Shown piece after piece: positions 40,301-52,300 of a stretch of DNA of 64,000 bases; the first letter of the stretch is position 1, and each line of letters starts with the position of its first letter. The translations under genes and the position numbers were made by a program. Source of the DNA: Platerodrilus igneus. Taxonomy: Eukaryota > Arthropoda > Insecta > Coleoptera > Lycidae. The DNA is taken from contig JARFIW010000170.1 of the NCBI GenBank assembly GCA_036346225.1, positions 12,710,501 through 12,774,500 of the forward strand. Direction: 5' to 3'. The notes under the pieces are model-generated. The model ran no database searches, was not told the DNA's origin, and was given only the letters and a program-made list of their open reading frames with translations.

Positions 40301-43300
40301 AGGTAATTGATTACAAATGTTAGGTAAAATATAACAATCAATTCCATATGCTGGAGACCGTGCTCGAGGGGCTGACTACACACGATAGTGCACCAGACAC
40401 CAACGACGAATTCAAGCCAAGTCCTTGAACAGTGACATTGGCTCTCCGTTTCTTAAACCTAATTTCTGACGGCACCTTTCAGTCATAAAACTTTCCATGG
40501 ATCCGTTATCTAATATTACACGAACAGATTGCAATGTTCCTGTATAATCAAGCACCGACACCATTGCCGTAGCTAACAGCGTGGTTGTGTGTTCTAATGA
40601 CGTCGAAATCAACGAGCTAGTGGCAGGTTGTTCATGCACAACCGACGATGACAGATTGTCTTCACTAGGTCTACTAGTAGAAGTAAGTCTAGGCGCCGCT
40701 CTCCGCGGAGACGCTGACCTTTGACGATGGGTTTGTCGGCGTGGCGACACCGATTTTTCTTGTTTATCGAAGTGAAGCAACGAATTGTGTGACTGATGAC
40801 ATTTCCTACACGACCAATCTAACGTACAATTTTTCATTGAATGTGAAGTATTTAAGCATTTGATACAAAGATTTTTAAGCTTTACCACCTGAAATCTTTC
40901 TTGAGGGGTTTTATCGAGAAACTGCTTACATCTATAAATAGGATGCACAGCTTGACATAAACTACAATTTTTAACATCATTGGTGGTACCAACTAAAGAA
41001 GTTTTAGCCGAAGTGCTAACGAACCTTCCTTTTTCTCTTTCTTTAACGGAATCTCGAGATTTTAAGCATGTTCCTGACGCAATGTCATTTATTTCCAACA
41101 CCTTACATTGTTTTTCAATGTAAGACCTTAAATCTTTGAACGAGGGAATTTCGTCATTATTTCCTAATTCGAAACGCTTTAAAATGTTTGTATCTAATTT
41201 TTTCGATAACAGATTAAACAACATGAAATCTAATAAATCTATTTCCATCTGCCTTAACGCGAATATATTTTCATCAAAACAACTAATTAATTGCCGGAGT
41301 TTCGCATGCGAGTCTGAGGAACTGACCTTAGGGCATTTTTCGAGAGCATTAAAATATGTTGAAAGTAATAACCTCTTGGACTGAAAACGATTAGTAATGA
41401 TTTTATAGGCTTCCACGTATGCATAATCATTTAATGGCAAGTGTTTTATCAACGCACGCGACGACTCATCTAATGTATCAACGAGATGGCAAAATTTTTC
41501 AACGGGTGACAAACTGACATTATCATGAATCAACCGCTTATAGATTGCATTGTAACTCTCAAAATCTGAAATTCGTCCGGAGAAGCGTGGAACTGAAAGA
41601 TGTTTCAAGCGAATTGCACAGTTTGACGAAAAGGAATTATTCATATTTTCCACCTTTGGCTTATTTTCTACCCGATCTAATTCGCATTGTTCAGCGATAA
41701 TACGAATATCTAATAGATAATCATCGATTTTCACCCTAAGGGCCGAGAATTCATCCAATTGTTCACTTTCTTCATCAAAGAAAATATCCTTGCAAAAGGA
41801 TTTGAAAAGCGTTTCAATCTGTTCGACAGTTTTAATCGACGCTCTAATTAAAGCAATCGATACGTTTTCCGGTTGGTTTATTTTGCTGTATATGTGATTC
41901 AACCTTTTAACTACAAATTTAGCTTCAAGAATAGCTTTATCAATTGATATAACCATATTTGATTAATGATTAATGAACGACAATAAAAATTAATGTAAAA
42001 ACAATGCGTGACTCGAATACGCTAAATTACTAATTCATCTACGAAATTAAATTATTAATAGAAAAATGCAACTAACTACAGTGCTTGCCCGACAAAGCTT
42101 TTAAGGTTTCAAATAAATACCAATAACCCCTTTGTTATACAAGTTGCATGAACCTGAATGGTTCCTCCAACTTGAACCGACAAATAAGGTAAAGCTTTAC
42201 AATACAATAACCCCTCATAAATAGTTTACATAAAAGGATACCGACGACGACGACCCTAATTTTTGCCACAAAGGATAAGGAATGTATTGTAAAATCTACC
42301 GTTATAACCAGATGTATTTAGCATTAAATGTGTAAGCAAGATGTTCTTTTCTGTGTAACACGTTTAACCATAATAAAAACTACGACAATTTTATAAATTT
42401 AAGTATAAGGAGCTTAAAGGATAGGAACTAATTATTTAATTAAAGATCCAGCGATGAAGGCCAATTTTGTTCACGCGCGGGGTCTTATAAATTTATAAAT
42501 CGACTTACCTCCGCGGTGTTTTGTTTTTCTAAGCTGCAGTTCCTCCTCCTTCAACCAAGTGGACTGTATGCGAATTGAGTCTATGTTACGTTACACTTGC
42601 ACTGTGTTTTTTAGGGTTTAACAACGAAAGTCTGCGGCACTTGACTAACTTACGGTACTGAACGAAGAAACCGACGACCGTTCTGCTTCAATATCCATAA
42701 GAAAGTGTTTGTTCACTACTCTGTCCACCTTATTCACAAATGCACAAGGAATTTTTATGGCAGGATATAAGGGAACAAGGGATGACAGTTTTACTACTAG
42801 ATTTACGACTACAAATTTAAATAACTTAAAATTAACCACGCGAACGTGCGACAAAGAGACCGAACATAAACCTTTTACATTTTGAGTAACGATAGTCACC
42901 TTTCTTTATTCTTATGATGGCCATCATGGATTTTTGTAATTTTAGATAGCGTAAAAATTGTCTTTATAACAATGCCACTTTTCAAAACATGTAGCCGAAA
43001 ATTATAAAAAAAGTAATAGGCTTTGATGTCCTGAAAACATTGAATATGTACAAAATATTCAAAGTTACCATCTGGCAGATGTTGGTTTATTGCTGTTTTG
43101 TGACCACCCAAAATTTCTAGATACTTAAAAATTAATTATTTAAACATTCAAAATTACAAACAACGACAAAAACATGAAAATGAACAAAATCACTGCATAA
43201 ATTGTTCAAAATGCATGCCATTATTTACTACACATAGGTTAGTTCTTAAATTCATTTCATCGACTGCCTTTTCAACAGTTTGCATTGAAATTGAATGTAA

Positions 43301-46300
43301 GGTGTTCTCTATTTTTAAGCGAAGATGTTCCACAAAATCAATTGGTGTTGAATATACACTAGGTTTTTTAATGTGCCCCACAGAAAATAATCTAGTGGCA
43401 TTAAACGTGGTGATTGTGGTGGCCCATTGACAGAACCATGTGTTCCCATCGACGAGTTTGTAAACATGCATCCAAGTAGTTTCTCACAATTTGGTAGTCA
43501 ATGAGGACCTGCACTATCTTATTGAAATAACTTGAGATTTTCAAGGATTGCTAATGGCAACTCAAGCATATTTTCTATCTGCATGTAGAAACGTTAAATA
43601 GGTTGGTCCATTTAAACGACCATTAATAAAATGTGGTCTTAAAATTCGAATTTGCAGTCTGGGTTCTTGTATTAAATGAGAATTCTCGAATGCATAATGT
43701 TGGCAATTTTTCCTATTGAATATTCAGGAATTTGTAAATAATGGATCATATGTCTACATGAAAAGTCTTCATCCTGATAAAGTTGCCCTTGATACCACCT
43801 GCAAAAATTTAATCGTCTAACAGAATCATCGAGGTGCAGCATTTGAACTGGCCTAAATTTGTAATCATGGAAGTTATTCTTTTTTAAAATTTTTTGCACA
43901 GAAGAATCGTGAATACCACACTGTTCGGCAATTCTACGACTAGAATTTTCAGGATTAATTGCTATTCTAGCTATTACATTTATTTCATTATTATTAAGTC
44001 CTCTTCTGTATGGCCCTTTTGGTCTTTTGAAACTGCCACAATCTGCTAAACTCTTGAAATTTGAGTAAAAGTTACGCGATCAGGTTGTCACCTGTTCGAA
44101 TACAGTGCAGCATAATTTTCAGCAGCCAGAATAGAGTTTCTGTTGTTTCGAATATAAACATCATACAAGTCCTGCTTTTCTTCATCGAAATACGTTTTTA
44201 TAAATTTATTAATAAACAGGCAACAAACATCATAATTTCTGGCATAACAAACATTGGTCAGATAAACTTTCTTATTTTCAATTGTTTTTAGAATGCCACA
44301 TTTCACACTTTACAATAGAGGACTTAATAATAGTAAAATAACATATCACCTAATATCTTTAACCATTGATTTCAAAAATTCAATTTGTAAAATTGTAAAA
44401 AGTACTCTTTTGTGATTAGTATGAGTAAAATATTTTTAAAAATGAAACGTTGCCGATTATAGATTTAAATCTGCAAAATGTGGGTCTCTGGATTACTGTC
44501 AGAGGATAAACTCTTGCATAAGGTTTTATAGAAAATATAACTTCTGCAAAAAGAATAATGACGTGCATTTTGAACAATTTATGTAGTGATTTTGTTCATT
44601 TCCGCATTTTCGTTGTTGTTTATAATTTTTTATTGTTTCAATACATAATTTATTAAATATCTACAAATTTTGGGCGGGGTCACAACACAGTATAAACCAA
44701 CATCTTTCAGATAGGTAGCTTGGCATTTTTACACGTTCAATTGTTTTACTGTGTTATAATGCATGCAACTATTATAGTCGTAAGGTATAACCGTTAAAAT
44801 CCCTGCGTAATTGATAAGAGCCACTACGACAGTTGGCAACATAATAAACACGTACATAATATTGCACAGCAAGATATTACGTCAGAATTGCGTCTCAAAT
44901 TGTATTACATACGAAAAATATTTATTGTAATACCAGAGGCGCCTCAAGGAAAAAGATAAAATGTACTCGTGCAAAATGTGGATCTCCTCACGACTTTGCG
45001 GCTATTCTTGCAGCAAGAGCCATGCTTTTTTTTGTGGATCTCGGCGTTAGTTGGGCGTGGATCGGGCTTCACCCTCGTTGAAAGCAGATTTTCTGTCTTC
45101 CCTCTTCGTAATCGTAGGTAGGACGGAGCAATAAAGGTAGGGAACGATACAGGGTAGAGATACGATAAAGTAATCTACATTACCTGAAAGAGAAGACAAA
45201 AAAAGACACAGATAAACCTCACTGTTAGACGTCTGGTTGGCTAATCCCGTCGTGTCAGAAAACACACACTTCCTTCCCCACTCCACGTCTGCGCATTCTC
45301 TGGCGCCGACGCAACTGTTCCAAGTTACGGAAATGCACAAGTCCTTTTTTAAAATATTGGCGCGATTTCAGTCACATATTTAAAACTAAAATCAAAAATG
45401 ATACATAGCCGATTTTCGGCATGTAACAACCGGGGCATCAAAGTCTAATATTCTAAAATTCTTGATTGGGTAGACTAATGCTCTGTGTCGTTTGTTTTTA
45501 GTTATAGACCTATTTTAATTTTACTAATAAAATTTTTTTCCTTTTAGTGGCGAAACATTCTTTTATTTCATTAGGCTTTCCTGTGAAGTATTCCTTGGGT
45601 ACTCTTTTGGCGACAAGTAATTCTTTCGGGTTCTTTATACCCACCCCAATCGTCAACTAGTGTTAGTCCTGCCTCTTTTTTTGGAGGTCACAGTGTTTTA
45701 CCGTGACAAATGTTTGTAGTAGCATAGTGCTATCAAAAATAGGTGTCCTGTAAAAGGTGTTTTAATTGTTGTTTAATTTAGTTTTATTCATTACTTGTAT
45801 TAACAATGCAAGTTTCTGGTACGAAACATGACAAATATTTGGTGAATTGTATTTTTTTGGTGTATTGATAAAATTCGCCTTCTCATACAAAAATAATATT
45901 CATCGATCTCCATATAGGTATTTAGAATAAATTATCAAGATGACAACCTGTTACATTCCAAATTTGGAGATGTACACTTTTAAACTTGTGAGTGAATTCC
46001 CGCCATTATTTTTAAAATAAATAGACTTGTTCATTTCCGTCATTTCGGACAGTTGCGTTGGCGCAAAAGAATGCGCAGACGCGGAGTGATGGGTAAGTGC
46101 ACGGTGTGTGACACGCTATTATTTGCCAACGAGACGTCGAACGGCGACGTTTGCCTGTGTCTTTTCTCTTTTAGGATGTAGGTTTTTTCTTTATCTTGCC
46201 TTATCGTTCCTTACCTGGTTGTTCCTTCGCCCTGCCTATGAACGAAGGATTGGGAAGACGATAAATTTTGTTTCAACGATGCCATAACGCAACCCACACC

Positions 46301-49300
46301 CAAACGAGATTCCCGGAGATTAGCATTGCCCCTGCGCAAGGATGACACGAAAAATAGAGAAGCGTTCCACATTTTTAAGTGAGTACTTTTTATCTTTTTA
46401 AGGTGCAACTTGTATCATTGTAAACGTATTTGGCATGTGATACAATTTGACACGTAATTATGTCGTAGTATTATTATTGCGCAATATTGTGAACGTGGAG
46501 CGTGTCAGTGTTGCCAACTGTAGTAGTGGCGCTGAACGCGACGACGGGATTATAACAAACCTTATATAAAATTTTTTTTGTATGACAAATAACTTTATAT
46601 CATAGGTTAGGTGAGCAGACGTGATAATAATGTAAAATTTAAAATTAAATAACTAAGATTTTTTGACACGTTTATAATTAACATCGTATTATTCTTCAAT
46701 GAAAATATATAACGAATTTCTGTTGTATGAAAGATGTCGACTTATCAGCATGTTGATTAAGACAAGCTGCCAAGATTAGTTAGTTCCAATATGATATTTT
46801 ATTGCAAACAAATATTTACAGCATACATTGCTATGCACCACCATACTGGTAGTGCAAGCGAGTTACATGTTATTAATACAAGCATATGTTGAAAAAGAAG
46901 GCTGAACCTGAAGTTCGTAGATAATGAATGTGATGCAGCTGTGTAAAGAGATGAACATGTCTACATTCAAATGTGGTGCATATACGTAAAATTAGTGAAA
47001 CGAATTCTATACCTTATAAGAACAAGTAGCAAAGCACGAAAAACAAATAAAGTTGATACTGATACAACCAGTCTATAAATCCATAACGTAAACAAATAAT
47101 TTTTATTTCTACACAAAAACTGTCTAAACAATGTTTAAAGCACCGAGAAAAATCTGTTTTCTTGTGGTAAAGCCATGCTATGTATCAGAGGGTTGTTTAA
47201 AATGACAATCCGATACATATTTTTGAAATGTAAAAACATTTTTTTTTTGGGCTCTATATGAGTTTCGTATATTTATTGAATTTGTGACTGCTTAACTTTT
47301 AAAATTAAGGATATATTTTTTGAGCTGTGAATGTTTTGATTAATTATCATCTTCTAGTATTTTACAATGATGTTATTCAAATTAAATTAATTTTTATAGT
47401 TATTGGATACTGTATTGTATTGGACTTACTTTTAGCTAACAAAATTTAAAAACTCCAGTGAATTAGAAGTACTTCAACAAAGAGAAAAACTACATAGAAT
47501 TATCGAGGGACGAGTTGTTTTAAAGAGTGTACTATCTGGTGCATCACATAAGTATGAAGATTCTTCAAGTTCAGATTCATCAGGGAAGAAAGGAAAAATA
47601 AGGAATAGAAAAGGTGCAAATAATATTTTATTTTATCAAGTTTAATAAAGTCCTTTTAGAAAGAGATGAATCCAGTGTTCAAAATTTTGATAGTACACCA
47701 AGTACGACTTTACCATTGCCTTTAGGTGATTGGTGTGGTTATCCTTATCCATATCAGGTGCCTGCTTTATATCCTGGACCTGGTGCTCATCCACTTGCAA
47801 ACTTTTCATATGTTCCTAGAGGCAGAGGAAGAGGAAGAAACAATTTTCCGTCCACATCTCGAGGTAATTAATTTTAATAATTATTTGTCACTCTTTTCTT
47901 TAATGAGTTACACGGGCAATTCCTTTATGTTCTGCCTCTAATTTAGCAACACTCACACATATATAAAGTTTTTTACAAATCAGTGTTCATGGATTGGAGG
48001 ACTACTAAAAATGTGTTGATTTAGTTCTGGAGCTACATCAACTGACATGGAATAATGACAGTCTGCAATTATTTAGTTGTGAGTGATTTTTGTGATCAAA
48101 CTCGAATGCTGATTTTTACTTTACTGAAAATTATTGCCGCCGACTTTTATAAAATAAAATATTAAAATGAACTTTATCAATTCAAAATATAGAAAGTTGT
48201 ACATAATTCAAACGTTTGTATTGCTGAGAATGCTCTTTGTTAACATATAAACATAAATTCATACCTTTCGTTAAGCTACCAAACACATTTAGTATCGCCT
48301 ATAATATTGTAAGTTGTGCATTGGGCATTAGATTTTAAAAATAGTGGTTATAGCAAGATGATCAGTTAACTTGCACCGCTGTTGCCGAACTAATAATCTG
48401 TCTTACATTATCTTTATTTGGGTCCACCTGATTATAGTCTGTTACGCATTATTGTTTTCCCTGTTTCGCATCAATTATTATGTTAACCCCGGGCATAATT
48501 TATTATGTCCCCAAATTTGGTTACAAATTATTGCCATCAAACGATTATAGATATTAATATAGAAAAAATATGCCAAAGGCATACTTGGCTTAATAGCAGG
48601 AGCAAAGGCATCATCCGCTTGTCTTTAGGTATATCTAGGTTCTGTGGAGTCTGTTTCTTGTGTTTGGTTCAGATTTTTGCTGCGAAGTGCGTTGAACCTA
48701 CATTTTTAGGAAACACCAGACATTATTAAGGTAATTTGGACAGGTATGAGTGAATTCAAAAGGTACATTTTGCACTTAATGTGCTCTCATGTTGGAAGTC
48801 GTCCTTGTTTAAAATGCTTCGTTCCCATGAACACTCGTTGGTGTCCATCCTTAAAACGTCTCTCATTGGCTAAGCACGATGACCACACATTCCGTTTTCC
48901 TGGGAAACGTGTGCTTAATAAAACACAATAAATTAGCAGTTGTTCGCTTCTGGTTTGTGAGAAGTTATAATGACAAACGTTACACATACTGATCTAATTA
49001 TACATACAATAATAGCAATGGGAAAATAAAGCTTTCCCTTTCGAATTATAATATCCCATATTCCTAGTATTAAAAGGAGCGCTGTGTGCAACCATAGGCC
49101 TAACACAACGATATTTAAAGAATGCAGGTCTAAGGTAGACCGGACCCAAGTAAATTTCTTATTCGCAATGCATTACAAACAGCTATATAAACGGATTGTC
49201 TTTCACAAATAGTCGCTATATAGACAACATTGTTGAGTTGCATTTTGAATTTCGATATTTAAAACTTGGAATTACAAGAACAATGTTAAACAGTCACATG

Positions 49301-52300
49301 ATGTTTGATGACAATTAATGTGTAACTAACAAGTTTGTGTGAAATCACCATGCTTGATATGTGAAGATGGCGAGTGTATGTATTTCTACAAGGGCGAGGA
49401 CATGCCAATTTGTCGATCTTTCCAATTGAATTTATGGGTCACCATGGCTCAGTTGGTTAGCACATCTAAGGGTGGGTTGTACCAACTCGAGTTAACCTAC
49501 GAGTTTAGTAACTAATGATTAACTTTAATCTTAGGTTAAACACAGTAGGCATTGTATGAACTACAAATAAATTTGGGTTAGCTAATCTAGTGTTTTGGAA
49601 TGTTGGTAAAAATGATATGTCAAATTCGCGACAGTATTTTGACAACTTCTAGGTGCATCGAATAGGTTAGTAGTTATAACTTGATAATAGAACAATAGTT
49701 TTAATGTCGAATAAAAGAAAAAATCGCAGAGAATTTCTCTGATAAGGAAGATACCCTACTTCTGAGGACTGTCAGAGAGTATGCCCATGCGATAGAATGT
49801 AGAAAATCGGATGCAGATAATAACAAAATTAAATGTGCAGCTTGGGATAAAGTGTGCGATTTGTATAATTTAAACATGGGTGAAATATATAGAAACGTAA
49901 ATACCCTACGGAACAGGTACAAAAATTGAAAAAAAAGTACGTGTAAGAGGTACACGGAATACAAAAACTATATTTATGGTACTGGAGGTGGGCCACCTAT
50001 CAATGTAGATCATGAAAAAGAAATTGATAGAACTATTCACGATATCTTGGGTATGCAAATGACTGGCGAAACATCGAAGTTTGATGATGATGCGACGCTG
50101 ATGCTGCCGCCAACCACTCGTACGACAGAATCTACTGTACGGATCGGTTAGTAATTTTACTATTTTTTTTATAAAGTTTTGTGCTCAATATAAATTAATG
50201 CAGTAATTCTTAAATAACCGACCATTAACATATATATTTCTATCAGATCCTTTAACCAACGACGACGAAGAGTTGCACATTGACCAGACTGTTTGCACCA
50301 CTACAAGGGAATGTATTAGTAAGGATGCTAATGTGGAGTCTAGTTGGAAATCGTACACTCCATCCAAATTACGTACACCAATTTCGAAACCATTAAGGCA
50401 AACGAAACCAACTCATGGTATAAGCATACCATTAATAAACCAATTACATTATGATTCATGTCAATACTTTATAGGTGAATCTGAAAGGCAGCCATTACGG
50501 GATAAATTAAGCAAATGGGCAGCAACCAAAACGGAGCTTGCAGATTTGCAAAAAAAAATGTTTTTTAAAGGAACACGAATTAAAGTTGCAAATGCTAAAA
50601 GACAAACACGAAGCTTATTTAGCCAACCAAAAACTCGAGTTTGAAACAACAATGGCCATGAAGCGAGCGAAACACGCACTGGAAATACAAATTTTGAAAA
50701 AGCAGCTGTAAAACTACCCCATGGGCATTTTAGTTGTATTTACCTTTTCTTACTGTTGAATGTTAACACCTGACTGATTTTCTTGTTTGTTTATAATAAT
50801 TAATATAAAATTGTAAGGTTCGGATTGTCTATTACATATACTGGCATAAACAACTAATTTTACTTCCACTTATTTTTCTAAACTGAATAAGTAAGACTAA
50901 AAAACATAAATAGAAACACTCATTACAGTAACTAATATCATAAATGATAACTATTCATTAAAGTAAAGTCACAATATCCTCGCAAAATGTCCTGTAACTA
51001 ATGCATGCCGAGTTACATTGTTTTCATGATTGCGGAGCATTGCATTAGCTGCATATACATTAACATTCATTGTTACCTCGACAATTTCCTCCTCTTCCCG
51101 TGTAAGTCTAGGTTCTGCATCATTGAGTGAAATTACGATATTATGCAACACTGCAGATGCGACAACGATTGCTTCAACTTTGCACACATGTAACCTGATC
51201 CCATATGCCAAGCAAAGGAATCTTCTTTTTAAAGCTCCAAAGCACCTTTCTATGGGATTCCGGGTCCTTATTTGGGCCTCATTAAAGAGATTTTCTGCTG
51301 GTGTTGAAGGATTTGCCAGTGGAGTTATCAGATAATTTTTATTTGCATATCCACTGTCTGCGACGACTAAACTGCCGGCACCAAATGCTGCATTTTCCAA
51401 TCCCATTCTTAAAGATGAATTGTTAAAGATCGTTGAATCGTGCGAAGATCCACTCCAGCGACAAACAATATTTCTAATGATTAAATCACTGTCGCATACA
51501 GCCTGGGTGTTATACGAATGAAACCCTTTCCTATTTCGAAAACGTTCAGCATCTTCTCCTCCGGGTGACTGGATTCGTATATGAGTACAATCTAGTGCAC
51601 CAACACATCGTGGGAACTTGGCGATATTGTAGAAGGCTTGTCGAACTTTTGTAATTTCCTCCTCAGTTGAAGGCATTTCAATAAATTCAGGCTTCATTTG
51701 GGCCAGCGCATTTACAACAGTAGCTATTGCTCTTGAAGCAGTAGCCTTATCTACTCCACTAAGTTCTCCCACAACGGTCAATAGAGTACCAGTGGCCAAA
51801 AACCTCAAAGTCAAAAAGACCATATCTGCTGGAGACAATGCATGATTTCTACAAAACTCAATTATTGTAATAAACATGTACATTGTAATCACAATATACC
51901 TGTTTGTTGGTGGCGCAATTTGTTCTGAAATTTTATCAATTATGTATATAACAACAACTTTCGATAAATGAAATCGTTGCTTGAATTCAAAATCGTTCCA
52001 TCTTGCAAAATGATCTATTCTCTCACGTATATTGCGAGGAGCCCTTAACACATTGTCAACTAATTGTATAAAATCTTCATCGTCCGTTAATTCCTCTACA
52101 CCCTCAGCACCCTTTAAAGCCATATTTATACTTAACAAAAATGTCAACACTATTTATCTGTATTAAATAAGCAAATAGAAAACAACAGCTGTCATTGAAA
52201 TTATTGGATCAAAGGATGTATCATGCATTTCTTAACATTAACACTTACTTTGAACTCTGCTAATTAGAATGTGGACTGTAATTAGGTTAACTGTACAGCG

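Larger units (their letters stand above)
36261..42866 (-). mobile_element. BEL/Pao LTR retrotransposon
   Basis: 6606-bp minus-strand element with LTRs of 401 and 399 bp starting TGTT and ending AACA on either strand, plus a TAAAC duplication. LTRs differ at three substitutions and one 2-base indel. It encodes gag with three zinc knuckles, protease, RT, RNase H, integrase and the DUF5641-type tail. Pol is broken by several frameshifts. Confidence 0.95.
35973..44750 (-). mobile_element. Tc1/mariner relic (DUF4817-type), split by BEL/Pao
   Basis: The left end reads TACAGAATGGTGAACTTTTC, like the termini of insect mariner elements of this type. BEL/Pao sits at 36261-42866 within it. The transposase relic is at 43190-44306 and is flanked by inverted repeats of about 170 bp (about 43043-43215 and 44563-44745, sharing GAACAAAATCACT and AAATTGTTCAAAATGCA). 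The outer right terminus is not found. Linking the 35973 end to the transposase is inference. Confidence 0.65.

Noticed and set aside
42645..42899. Small ORF also found at 36440-36649
   Set aside because: Both lie inside the two copies of the BEL/Pao LTR, so the pair reflects LTR duplication, not a gene family.
46313..46374. Functional U6 snRNA gene
   Set aside because: The 5' stem-loop and ACAGAGA box are missing and the segment is embedded in a repeat that has a second, decayed copy.
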